A stretch of 64,000 nt of DNA from Streblospio benedicti. Its lineage: Eukaryota > Annelida > Polychaeta > Spionida > Spionidae. A program made the position numbers and the translations under genes. Each line of letters begins with the position of its first letter. Position 1 is the first letter of the stretch. The stretch is taken from NCBI GenBank assembly GCA_019095985.1, contig CM032666.1, forward strand, positions 48,823,005 through 48,887,004. Reading direction: 5' to 3'. Positions 42,144-55,382 of the stretch are shown piece after piece. The notes beneath the pieces are model-generated. The model saw only the letters and a program-made list of their open reading frames with translations, ran no database searches and was not told the origin of the DNA.

Positions 42144-45100
42144 AAATCAGGCACATCCGATTGCTACATGTTGTAATTTGTGCGATATTTTTCGTGTTGG
42201 CGCTTATGATTTACAACATGGATGCACATGGCGGGCATTTGCAAACAATCTTGACACTATTTGGATCCCTAACAGATGGCGTCTCAGAAAGCTCAAGGCT
42301 CAGTCTTCCTGTGCGGTTGGCAAAACACATGTAGTCGCCTTTTTACAACTAACTATAGACACACTTCTATTCCAAAATTGCTAGTATGTATGTTGTACAG
42401 TTATTTCATAAAATAATATGCCTTTGTTCACCTCATTTGATTATAAATAGTGTCTAATCTACATCTTCAGTAGAAGTGCTTTCTGAAAGCAAATAAAACG
42501 TCATTGTGACGAGATACGTGTGAGGCCAAATTACCACTTTGATGATTAATCTTTTTATTGGAATTCTCTGACTCGCGAGGACTACATGTACAGTGAAAAA
42601 AACATTGTATCTGTACACATGAATGCCTTGATTATACATGACGTCTTGGGGTTGAGGAGAATAAATATATAGTAGCTTTGAGCTTTTATGAAATTAGCGA
42701 AAAACGTTGCATTAGATTTGCCGGAATAATGTGCTACTTTGCTCTCTGAAGTGTGGTGTTAGAATATTGTATATATGCAAATAGGAACGAGTAAAGTAAG
42801 ACTCCAAGATAAAGACACCGCGAGACTGGTAGATAAACTGGATATATAAAAGGGGTGAAGGGGATGCTGGAAATCTATTGCATTGTTTGAGTACACCAAC
42901 GTGTAATGAAATGAAACCAAAGAACAACGTACACAAACGTACGTTTTGGCCTGTCTTCTACCATTGCAAAGCAAATATTACGATCTTTACTCAGAAAATT
43001 GCAGCCGACACATTAATTCGTCAGTCGTTTGGTAGCTGTGCAAAACACGTGGTTATTCCACTTCTTTGCATTCTAGACGCTAACACTTTCCCGTGGTCGA
43101 ACAATGATGGTCCAAAAAGGTGTCATTCGGGTGTCTTTTTGCCACTTTTTGCCCCATTTGGTCGTATTCAGGACAATTTAGAAGTGCAAGAGGGCCTTCT
43201 CATTTCTCCATTTCAGTCATAGATATGGAGCGATGATATGATGTAAAACTGCATTGGCTTTGCTTTTGGTATATCACAATATTCTAATATATTTACCTAA
43301 CTCCAATAGTTCTGAGGTACATTTTACATGCCCCATTGCATTGTAAAAAGGGTACGTCGGGTTTGCGTTTTTTACATACCGATTTGTGGGATTTTGCTTT
43401 TTGTTTTTGCATAATGGCTTATTAATGAGCGACAATTATTCCACCCGTCCGGCGACACAACGGGATAACCATTAAATGTTGTCTGCTCCTCAATACAAAA
43501 TGGATTGTGTTACGCTAGTTGTGTACTAGAGTACAGAATAATTAAGTGTCAAAATATACCAATAATTTTACAATCTACTGGCAAGGGATCTGGATATCCT
43601 ACTGATTAACACGTTTATTGATATGTATGTGAAATTTACCAAAAACGTTAAATCTAATATTTCACGGCTACACTACTCATCATTTAGTTGTGGGGTTCAG
43701 CCTACACATAGGTATGACGTAACCAATTTGATATCATGCCACCTTAGTTTCATCACTAGTGATTAGTTTGGTCTTTATTTGTAGAAGACATTTCACCATA
43801 GTTGACACCATTTTATATCGGAACGTTTTTATCTATTTAATTTCATAGATAGACATTATCTACCTAGTCGTGTTTTACTTTATATGTTTGGCCGTATCAA
43901 AATTGATGAGTAATTTCTAGTCCCAATAGGAAACATAGTGGCAAAAAATCAAATCTACTAGTGAATGAAGAGTCACATACTTACACCGTGATGGATGACT
44001 TGTTACCAAAAGACAGACTATCGTAGGACACGCTCAGAATGTATACTCTAGAAGACATATACTGCTGATATCTAGGCATCATAAACAACACACGTGATAA
44101 GATAAAGTGTCACAGAATTTCACAGCATTTTTCCTACATTATATAAGCCTATTTGAAAATTCGCACATGATCAAAAGTTCCCCATATGCATTACTTTTCC
44201 TTCGCCAAATGCCCCAGTATTGGTGCACTTTGATCCGTCTAATCAATTTTTGAGGTCAAAATTTGCTTTAGGAAGACGTTTTAAAGTATTATGTATCGCT
44301 CGCATATGCTATAACCATAGTAAAAACGCAAAGACAAAATGTTTCGCTATGGAACACTTGGGGAAAATTGTCCACCTGACCTTTAGCACAACTTGTAATT
44401 GCAATGATTTCATCATTATCAATGGTGATCTAATAATACTCACTTGTGTGTGTACTCACACAAATACACTGAACGACATTACAACATGAACTTTGTAACC
44501 CAATTCTAGGACGTGTTCAAGTGCAGGTGTAACAAAAATAGGGGTGTGGGGGCTCAATTTCTATCCAGGGTGACTGGCCGTGTTTTGATCTAAAATACTC
44601 ATCACATATTCTAGTATGAAACAATCTACAACCATGGTGAATTACAGTAGAAATATAGTCGTGTATGTAAGTTGTATATGGCATGTTACCCGTCACGCAA
44701 GCACACACGACAATGCACAATGCCCTCACTTGGTGCCCCCATACATCACTTGGACGACACCGGTGCAATATGCACCAACTAATATACCTCGGGTACTGTT
44801 CATAAACACATGTCCGTTCAACAGTCTCGCATTGTAACTGAAGCCATAAAGGAACCAGAAAGGCCCAAACAGCTAATAAAACTCCAATCAACTAGAAACA
44901 TCAATAGTCATAAAAGCACAATTAGTCATTAGGCACGTTGGTTCCCCATCTCAGTTTGTGCACCTCAAACTCAACAACAATCAATGGGTGGGGCTGTTGT
45001 AGTTTCTGTTTCCATATCACGCCATTACGTGGAATGTAGCATCTTAGTTTTTCTCATCATGCTGTCATTCTTCCCGGAGTCATGACAGGTACTACAAATT

Positions 45101-47686
45101 ACCTACTTTTCCTGTTTTTGCCGGCCACTCATTCAGATAGCTTTGATTGGACAGACGATTGAGCTTCGTTTGAGAGAAAACTGGTGGCAAAAGGCAAACA
45201 AGAATGACTGGAGTCAATAATGGACAGTGATAAACGTAATGTCCTTTGATTTACCCGACGGTGAGTGCCCCGCTAGCAAGCTAATGCATGGAGCTATATA
45301 TCATGTCGAATGATACAGAGGTTTGGAGGGAAAATGTTATCTACTATCGACATTTGTTCAAATACAAACAGCTTTTTGTGAAGGCATGATATAAAATTGT
45401 TCCTAGTTTACAATATGCCACGAGGTCTACTAAAATAATACTCCAGCAATACTTTAGCAATGTGCATATCTAGACAAACCAATATGAATTAGAAAACACT
45501 TTATTTTGATTAGATTAGATAAGACTTCGTTATATTACTCATGTACTGTAAATGAATGACCGACCTGTCGTGCATTCGAGCGAACTAATGGACTCATGAT
45601 TATGATTGCTTCCAGGGATGTTGACCTGACTCCAAAGCACATATTTCCGTGTTCAGCAGGGACAAGCAACTATAGATCTAACCTTCAAGTAGCTAGTTCA
45701 TAATTCATGGAATATCCTTCACTATACACTTTCTTCACAATTGGGAAATGCAAGAGCTCGCCAGATCAAGGATATAGCAACTGACTAAAACACATGGCAG
45801 CGTATTTTGTCATTGGCTGTAAGGTCATAAGCAAAACCATCTGACATTTCAGCAAATATGTCTGGCAGCCATCTGTATCACAGCACATTTTCTAAAATGT
45901 TTAACTTTTGGTCTCATTTGTAAACAAGTATAATATTGCAAAAAGTTGTTCTGTTGCATCTACATGGCTTACACACGATGAAGAATCATGTCGGCGTGAT
46001 GTTAAGAAGTTGAGAGCTATTCTCCACTAATATATTTGACTTAACGTGCTGTGTACTAGATATCTCATGAATGAAAAGTTAATTTTGAATGCATTTGAAG
46101 AGAGTCTAGCTAAGTAGCTGTACGTCCATTTTTGTTATAAAATACAGGTTCATCAGACTATTCGCATAAGTAAAATGAACATTTTACAAACCAATATGTG
46201 TATTGTAGTTATTCGTATGGAATTTGCTTCTCCGCGAAACAGCAATATTGTTTTGATTAATAAGACTACAAAATAGCTCACAGCTAGAAAGATAAATCGC
46301 GACAACAGGGCCCACAGCGCTAGATAGATCTAACCTCTTTACATATTGCTCAACATATTAGTTCTCTTGGCATTTCATAAATTATTTTAAGCTACATATT
46401 GGACGCAAAGTTACGTACCAGTACATGTGTACAACCAATTATTCATGAACTGTGAAAATAATATCCCATACTACTATTTTGGGAGGATCCAGACTTAATC
46501 TAAAATATGTTATTGGGAGGGGGTGATTTCACAACTTTCACCATCACATGACCATTAACAGCATGTTCGTTTTGATATGTATAGTCTGTATGTCATCGCT
46601 TTTGATGATAACATACACCAACAGCTCAATAAGCTAGTAAGTCGAAAGTGAAAGGAAAACACTTTTAATAAAGCGGGTAATCGACGCGGCGATTTGTGTA
46701 GCTTGAAAAGTGGCAGTTCCAGATCTAGGGCTAATGTTGAAACGTGGTTCAAGATGTAAAATAATGTGTATACTATAGCGTATTGCGGCTGTTGCTAGTC
46801 GGCATATCGCACCAGTCCTGTGCATTCCAAGGCTTTCACCCTGTTGAGATGACGTAACTTTCTTACATGTAGTGTGGGGGTATGGTGGGGCAAAATACAT
46901 CATTAATTGTGTCCAACTTGCAAGGTACATATGCTTGATGATGGGCTGTCTATATATGTTCCTTTATTTTATTTAACAATACTTAACGAGTCTAATTTGT
47001 GAAAGGGGCTTGTTAGGAGTTATCAGCCTGCCCTTCAATATTTGGATTTGGATATTGAAAAGTTCGAGACAGGGCCAACCATACCTTTGCTCCCCCAGCA
47101 CAAACACTGCATAGACCAGGGGTTACTAGGTGCAAGATTCATACTGATTGCACACGGTCCATCCCCCACCCCATCCCCACAACCCGTGAGATATTTCATC
47201 TGTCACTAGCCATATCGGCTCATGACACATGACACCAACCTCAAAACTCACAGCACTGTACTCTTTAGGAACTGGGGGAAACATGTTATTTGCGCTGCGC
47301 TGCCATTTCTAATGGAACGTAATAATTCTGGAGGTCGTGACCAATAATAAAACATGGAGGCTCTTAACAGACCATTACATTACATAATCTGAATTTATAA
47401 TGTTTGATTGACTCATTTTGTCAATATGGATAGGCGTACACTTATGATATTATGGGTATGGTTAGTGCATGTGTAATACACGCAAGACCTACCAGAAAAC
47501 TACAACAGTTTATAAATGTTTCATGCACGTGTAGAATTACATACGCTAAGTTTTCTGTGAAACAAAGATGGTACTCGTACACCATCAACACAACGGTTTA
47601 TATGCAACCTTTTGAAGAGTGCAGTTTGCTAATAGTTGATAACATGAAGTAATGTAAGATGAGAAAGCATGGTAAATTCAAACGAT
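42144..47686. other. Intergenic, nothing recognised
   Basis: 5.5 kb without a supported gene. Frames at 42,878-43,222 (plus) and 44,517-44,891 (minus) lack an ATG at their heads and have no recognisable domain. Confidence 0.45.
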
Positions 47687-47696
47687 AAAGTATATA

Positions 47697-47844
47697 ACCT
47701 CGGTAAAGTTTTGCGGAAATCGAACATCCAGATTTACAGACATTCGTGAATACCCGTCATCAGATATTCGCGAATGTCTGCTGATTGAATATTTGCAAAT
47801 GTCTGCAAATCCGAATGTTCGGTTTACGCAAAATTTACCGAGGT
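47697..47844. mobile_element. Fold-back / Mutator-like element, 148 bp, 10 bp target duplication
   Basis: The element is nearly all inverted repeat: the first 50 nt (ACCTCGGTAAAGTTTTGCGG...) pair with the last 50 nt at about 43 positions. AAAGTATATA is present directly on both sides (47,687-47,696; 47,845-47,854). A 9-10 bp target duplication with long inverted repeats points to a Mutator-like miniature element. Confidence 0.85.
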
Positions 47845-47854
47845 AAAGTATATA

Positions 47855-50800
47855 CATGTAGTAACTCAGCAGGCGACACTGCTATCGACCATCTTGTGGT
47901 GGGGTCTATGAACCCTGTCCTGTTCAGTTTCTGTAATAGCCATAAAGTACGGGCATATTGGATAGGCCATACACACCCGTGAGACTCACGGCAGAGAGGA
48001 TTTGCTTGCTTTTGATTAGAGGTCAGTCCAAGAGGGGCATTAGGATGTCCATATCGTTGTGATTGGGTCGTGAGTAGATAGCTATCGCTTAGCCTTTGTC
48101 TTGCGGGCGAACCAATAGGGCAGCCTATAAAATAAAAGTTGGTTTGGTTGAGCATTTTAGGCGAATAACGGCTTCAGTGAGCGTGCAAATGGCCAATGTT
48201 CCCAAATTAGTTTTTTCCTGGCTGTAACCAGCTTTTTTAATTAAGACTGCGCATGCATCTCGCATTCTACTTTTTCACGAGAGCATAGTTCATGAATGTC
48301 CCACTCATAATTGATCCTTGTATTAATCGCCAAACATATGGTCAATGTTCAAAAGATACCTGGCTATGTTATACCTCAGTCACATTTGCCGCTCAAAGTC
48401 GAGTGGTTCCATCAAATTTCATCACTCATTTTAGACAATATATGCTAGCATAAAACACGCGATAATATGAACCTTAATCAATTAAATTAATCAACGCTAC
48501 ACTTGATCATTCATAGTGTAGGGTTAAACACAGCAAGGCGAGTCAATGACCTTTACTGGGATGTCAGAACTCCGGAAGGCAGCTGCCACCAGGCCATGAA
48601 ATGAGATAATTATTTTTCTAAGAATGAGAACCAACTTGGTTATGGCATTGGGTAAACATGGGAACAACGTCGGCGCTAAACAAGTGGGGTGCATGTTAAA
48701 AGTAAAGGCGGGAAGAACTATGTTGATTTATAGCTGTGATTATAAATGTGGACATTCCCGTTCGGCAATTTGTTAGGAGTTCGAGGTATTCAGAGGATTG
48801 GGTATGGCAGTTTTAGTAATTATTTTAGGGGGAACCATATTTTTTGTGCCCCCCACCACCACCACCACCACACACACACACCTTTAAGAATGCAATGTTG
48901 GGCTTCCAATAATCCAATTGAGAAGAAAAATATGCGCTACGATATATTTGAGTGGTAAAGACCAATCACATTGCTCACGGTCGCAAACTGGATGGTCTTT
49001 GACTATATTCTATGCACATCGTGAATCAACCGGTAGCTTCTCATATGTTTTGCTTTTTCACAATAAACCTGACACGACAAAATGATTGGCATCAACCTGA
49101 TGTACTAAGACTTAGAACGGCCGCTCGAGGGTTAAGTACATGCATCACATAAACTTAGGACACCTCGCTACCTCTGGCCGGTACCTACTAATGAAAGCAG
49201 ACCCATGAACTTCCTGTCCTATACAACCACACCTTGGCAGCTATCCCTCCATCATGGTCACGTGATTACTACCCACAGTTGACGAAAACATTTGGTGATC
49301 ACTCAAATACTCTACTATAATAATAGGGATAATTGTAGATTGATAATCAGACAATCTAGACAATATAATATTGCATAAGATGTTTCTGTACCCACATAAT
49401 CAGTGTTTCGTTTCACAATGCCTTTGCATTGGATATATAATGCAGAATAATTTCCTTCGTGCACCTATGGATATGTCGATTAGACCGTTGTTGCACCATG
49501 GTAGTGTATTGTTTTGCGGACAATCAAGTCGCATGGTGTGTTTAAAGTAACTACCCTCCACTTGTGCATTCGTGGGACACTGTGAAGAATGGTTTTACGC
49601 AATCAGCATATCGACACTTATGAATTTTCCTTTTATAGATTAGAAGTTCTAAGAGATGGGGTCAAAACGTTTTGTAGTTACGTGTATTATATTATGTCCG
49701 GGTATTTTAAAATTGCTAGTGTCGTGCATAGTTGCTAGGGTTGTGCATAGTTTCGCATCATGAACGTTGGTTTACACTGATCGTATGAGCAATGAAAAAG
49801 GAATGCACCCTCAGGTCTCTACTTTCTTTGGAATGTGGCAATCTATGGGGAATCATCCTTTTGAAGTAATGCCTTCAGATACGATTGTTTTGTCCGATTT
49901 AAAATCGATAGAAATGTTCATTTACAGACTTGGGATTTGAATTATTGGTCTGTCTAGTGTACATCATACCCCATGACCAGGGTGGACTGTCGACTCAATA
50001 TTACAAAATAGTGTCTCCCGAGCTGTATGTTCAAAATCACACTGATAGGACAATATATTTTTGCTCTGGACTCTTTTTATCATACATTGACGCATAATGT
50101 TTTTGGTTAGTGTGCTCTACCGTATAACTCACACATGGTATCATCCCTGTACGAATAGAACTGATTTTCACCAATCAAGTTTATTTAAATAACGCATATA
50201 TAAATCAAACATAATGTTTTAAGTTGACTCAGAACACTAGTATTATATTAGAGGAAGCCTCTTTTTATTAGATTTAATTGCATTTTCTCACACTTGATAC
50301 TTATGTATCTATCATTTCGTACACCTTTTTACTGAACAATCATATACAAATAGTTTGTGTAGAAATCTTGCAAAGCAATTTAGAGGTTATCCACCACTTG
50401 TGCATATGGTTTGTATATCAGTATCTTATGTGCTGAATGGTTAATTTACTGACTCAAAGCTTACCGCTGAATAATAAGTCCAGAAATAATGTAATATGAA
50501 TATATCGGTACCATCAACCGTCTATCAACTGACAGTAATCACAAAACGTATTACAATAATATGTACTTCTAACGTACAACGCCATCTTTTGCTTTGACTT
50601 CACCACAAGAGCAGATAACTGATAGTTAATCCAGCTTCATCCGATAAATCATATACCAACTATTTTGATGAGTTTTATAATTACTTTCATAAGCTCTGCC
50701 TCTAAAACCCACATAGATGTCTACACAAGTTACATATCATTTGGTATCAGCTCCTACTTTATTGCTCTGTTTTGCAAGTAAGCCTTCTCTGGGTATCATA

Positions 50801-51743
50801 TAGCCGTCTTATGGTGTTGGCTTTTTTCTTCGTCGTTTCAGCTGAAGTACAACTATTAGTGTTGTTCAAGTTCTACGTGAGTGTATTTATGTCTTCTGAC
50901 AACCTACAGCATCTAAAGAATGGATTTTTTTTTTTCAAATGTAACAGGACAATCGAACTTAGTCTAATGTTTATATATCTAGTGACCGTCACTGGTGTCC
51001 AGTGTTGGAAAGACTATACTTGGTAATTCATCACTGAAGGGGAAATACATAATCAACATTTCAAGGATATTACTTTATTCTGACACTTCGCTAATATCAG
51101 AAGAGTGTGGTCATTTCAGGTCAATTGCCGCCTCTTTCTGTAAGTGTAATGCTATTTCAAGCAACAAATTCTTATAATTGGTACACTGTTCACATAATTT
51201 TCGCACTTTGTCAATAACAGTATGACTTAGTCGAAACATTAATTAATTATTATGTCAATTGTTTCTGGAACAGTTTTAACCTTTAAATATGGTGCAATTT
51301 GAAATAAACTATTTAATATATTATTCATAACATTTAGAGAGTGTGGATGCATATTTTCTCAATGTGTCTGTTTATTACCATTTTGAAATATTTTGACCGT
51401 CACCTGCGTCTAATCTCGCTACTGAAGTACGGCTTCTAAGCGACACTTAGATACATTGTTGTACATTTTCTACAATAAGTTCCGTACTGTTGGATGAAAC
51501 CCGTTCCTACATCCTATGTTATCATGAGCACTGACCACCACCTTCTCTGGCTGTGCTTCTAACGCAATCGAGATGCACATTACATCGCCCACAGCGATGA
51601 GCTATCTTAGAAGAAATTTTATAGACCGTGTGTAGTGTTGTGCTAGCGCCGGGTGTGCTATTTCAGCATTTTGAACTAGTTGCGTTGCTTTCCCTCATTA
51701 TTAATAATAACACGCTTTAACTTACGCTTTCTTCAAACGTTAA
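47855..51743. other. Intergenic, nothing recognised
   Basis: A short CAC/CA run (48,851-48,880) and a two-copy 18 bp tandem repeat (about 49,715-49,752, GTTGTGCATAGTT-type) are the only structures. No gene recognised. Confidence 0.45.
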
Positions 51744-52070
51744 ACCCGCTTTACACTATAGCGAATTCCACCTACGTTGCTCTACGTGCACTGGCGAACT
51801 GGCAAATTCGTCAGGAAATTTTGAACATGTTCAAAAATTTTGAACGAACATTTAGTTTGGTAAGAGTTTGCTTCAAATAGTTATGCAGCGTCTACGGATC
51901 GCAGAACATTTGCACATATAAGTAACACTTCGTTTGCCTCAGCAACTTGTCGTACCATGCATTTTTACTACGTTCAATGCCGCCACAATACGCCCAAGTT
52001 GACGACGTGACATAATACGTGCAGATACGTTGCACGGGTTCGCTCATGATCGCTCAAGTGTAAAGCGGGT
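51744..52070. mobile_element. 0.33 kb MITE, copy 2 (family of 27,810-28,137)
   Basis: The ends ACCCGCTTTACACT and AGTGTAAAGCGGGT are perfect over 14 bp. The left flank is TTAA and the right flank TTTA; shifting the boundary by one base gives a perfect TTA/TTA instead. Same orientation and near full-length match to copy 1. Confidence 0.85.
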
Positions 52071-53653
52071 TTTAGACCATTCATAAAATTATCCCTAACA
52101 GCTGCCCAGCCCCCCACCCCCACCCCCACCCCTAACACACACACACTTCTTTTTCTCCTTCTTTTTTAATTTTTTGCCCCTAAGCCCTTTTACAATCCCC
52201 AACCCATAACTAACAAGTGGAGCCTGATCATGTGACTTTTCATTAGCCGTAAAAGCTACAACTTCACCCTTATTATAACTGGAAAATGGGTGGGGAAATG
52301 TGAATTAACAAATAAAATTGTGGAATTGTAGGTATCTGGATATTGTCAGGTGATACTCTTACGTTCAATGTGACACCAAATGTATTGGTGTAGGACAAAA
52401 GTTTACACATAGTTATCTGTCTAATACATTTTAATTCAAAATTTAACTAAGAGTGCAAAGAATGATTCTGGTGCATTTAGCCATGAGTTTTTAAATGATA
52501 ATAACGATGGTGTCGGGCTTGAAAGATGTAGTTTGAGTTTGTAACTTTGTCCTCGTGTGTCTGTCAAAAATGTACCTATAACTCTAGCATACTAGATAGA
52601 CCGTGGGGTAGCCCGGAGCCTCAGTGCTCGAGTTCGTTTAGCACAACATGAAGCTCGCTTGTCTAGATGAGCGTGCCAGCAGTACATAAAGGTTGTTACG
52701 TCAGTAACTGTTTGTCTATGGAGTCAGTTATGTACAAATTGTATTTGACAAGCTATGATAGGGGAATTTGACAGATACTCGCATGAAAAATGTCTTGATG
52801 CTTATGTCAATCAACATGACAGATTTGTGGTTTTCAAAGATATATGGTTGTATCAAGTACAGAGTGATTTATTGTTTTTTCTTAATGAATGGGACTTTTA
52901 CTTGGTATTTGAGATATTGCAGTGAACCAGAGCGGCATTATTTCTCAACTAGATAATTACTCTGGGATAATTTATCACATGAGCTATGGGACTGCTTACT
53001 AGAATATAAGCTCTCAAGATAAGCTCTAAAAATGCTGACTATACGTACTGTTAATTGTAGACGACATAGGCTGGCGGGTCTTTGGTCCACAGGAATATAT
53101 TTACACTAACCAAACACAGCATAGCAGTACATAGTTAATTTAACGTGAATTGAACAATTAGCCTGGAATAGATGGGGCTAAATCTCATAGTAAAGCCTAG
53201 TCCGACATTCCAGCATGTTAATCCCGAGTTTAGAAATTCTTAAGGAAAACACCCTTCCTTTAACATCAAGTCTGCGACAATCCTATGTAGAAATTAAAAA
53301 GGACAATACCGTGTCACTCTCGATGTGATCTCGAAATGACAGACCTTAGCAAAAACATGTGTCTACAATGTATACAGCAGACATATACCCTCTTGGTAAC
53401 ATTCTTGGCGTCTTTAACAATATACATCATTTTTGCAGTAAATTGCTATCGTGAAGCGTTAACCGTGAATCCTCAACCTACAACTACAATAACACTGAAC
53501 AAAATGATACTTCCAAGCGTATAAAGAAGTTAATAAACTTTGAAAAGTGTGTATATAGCGTCTATTAGCCACGTCAAAATAGTGAAATCGCCTGCACTAT
53601 CGTACCAAGAATCCACCGTCTCTTCATAAATGAGCAGTCAAGACTGGAATTTT
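52071..53653. other. Intergenic with a C-rich low-complexity patch
   Basis: 52,108-52,145 is C- and CA-rich. The rest has no recognisable gene. Confidence 0.45.
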
Positions 53654-53765
53654 GTGGAGGACATGGTTCAATGGATTAAGATAGATTTCGTGTTGCAAAG
53701 GTCACGAGTTTGAGGATTGGATCACTCATTTGGTAATTTGGTTGAAATGTAGTGGTTTGTCTCCT
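53654..53765 (+). mobile_element. tRNA-derived SINE-like unit
   Basis: TGGTTCAATGGATTAAGATA (A-box region) and GGTCACGAGTTTGAGGATTG (B-box region) are spaced as in a tRNA-derived SINE head. The downstream stretch TTGGTAATTTGG...TTTGTCTCCTG is similar in layout to the segment after the B-box half at 16,948-17,045, so the two may be one family. Confidence 0.5.
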
Positions 53766-55205
53766 GTAAAGAATGTATTTATGGTGATGAAGATGATTAC
53801 CACATGGGCAGTTCAAAGGGGTCCAAAATATCTCATTTTCATGGGGATTTTTGCATGTCCATTTTCAATCACGCGTACGAAACCTATACGAGCCATTAAG
53901 TGCACCCCCATCCCCATTTTTGAAAAACCTAAATCTGTCAGTGTGCCAAATGACTTAGGATTGGAATGTAATAATTACCGGTAAGATAACACATCTCTGG
54001 TGATTGCATCACATGAATTCCAATCTTCTTTGTAGGAGAACAAGTCTTTTGGTATCGTAATATCCCAACATAATGGCAATACATGTAGTTGTGGCCGCTT
54101 GCTACACAAACAGGTGGTTTATTTATAAGACAGTCAGAGCAGCTAAAAATGTACATGCCATGTCTTTCTAATAAAATGGCATTTCTTTCTGAAGAGGCAG
54201 ATTCGTCATGTTGTAAAACATAGCAGACCATTTGCAAATCAACTACACATGTGACGTAGTTAATAAACCATGGTTTTTATGCATTTCCAACTGTAAACAC
54301 CGGATATGTGCTATTTTATTTATCGAAGAACAAATTCGTCTCTTCTCATGGTCATTGGTATGTGGAGATGAAAAATACGCTGTGTATCCCATGTGACACT
54401 CATATGTTATGGATTACTACTTAAAGGCCACCGAGCCATTACGTAACGACCTTAGAGTCGTTCAACTTCTTCTACACTCTCGGAGTTTCACATTCGACAG
54501 TTTCGTTTGATTGACATCGATTTGTCCGCGTTTGACGATCGATTCCACCGCTTTACTTTTCGTTGTAGGCGGGTTTTTCTCTCGATCGAATATGAAGATG
54601 GATGGTGTAGCGAACTGTTGTAATGTTGATATTTATCTTGCGTTGAGATGAGACGCCACCTGCCAGATTCCTCCTGAGTGCAGACACTTTGATCCTCAAA
54701 ACTTGTTGATATGATAAAAACGGGCATTTTAAAGCCAGCCGAGTAACAGGTTGCATTGTATTGCCTGCCAAAGTTAATACCTATCATAAAATAGGTGCAT
54801 CAGCTTTACGCTAATACCTACCCATTGCATGCATTTAATCTACATGGGTACATCTATACAACAAAATCAGTAATAGCTTAGTCATGTAAGCGTGAAGATG
54901 TGTTTGCGATGTGCAGCGCGGCCTCAACACGAACTGGCGAGCACTGTGCGTCTGCAGCCGACATTTGATCACACAAAGGGAGCCGTCCACGTCTTAACAC
55001 GGAGTAACTGTGACTGGGGGATAAATTTACTTTGGGACCGCTCAATAGATATATGATGCTTACACAAAAACGTTTTGTACCTATCTTTTGGTTTGATTTT
55101 ACAATATGGTGACTGTCATTGGGGATGAAATTCATCAAGTTATGTGTAATTATTTTATTTGCTGACGGATAAACAGGGCTACCATTACTTTGCACTTGCA
55201 TCCAG
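53766..55205. other. Intergenic, nothing recognised
   Basis: Minus-strand frames around 54,488-54,787 and 54,878-55,201 lie in a slightly CpG-richer area but show no domain. Confidence 0.4.
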
Positions 55206-55382
55206 TTCTTTCAATGGCCCAGAATGTTTGCACTGGCGTTGCAGAGCAAGTACGACGTTCTGGACGTTGCTGGAATTCCCTCCATAGACAACTTCAAACC
55301 CGTTGACAGTGCTCTAAACAATGGAATAGGAAACGTTCGAAAACGAAGTTGTACTCGATCCACCACCACATTTGCGCCTTAA
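55206..55382 (+). other. Unidentified short open frame, possible 3' exon
   Basis: After a possible acceptor (GCATCCAG), 58 codons run to a TAA, with an internal ATG at 55,224. The peptide includes ALQSKYDVLDVAGIPSIDNF and ends RSTTTFAP. Its GC-balanced codons look more coding-like than the surroundings. I recognise no family and find no upstream partner exon. Confidence 0.25.

Noticed and set aside
42878-43222. 114-codon plus-strand frame
   Set aside because: It begins with TTG and has no recognisable motif; composition equals that of the flanks.
44517-44891. 124-codon minus-strand frame with a signal-peptide-like start
   Set aside because: The first codon is TTG, not ATG. The hydrophobic start is not preceded by an initiator or a clear acceptor, and the Cys pattern matches nothing I know.
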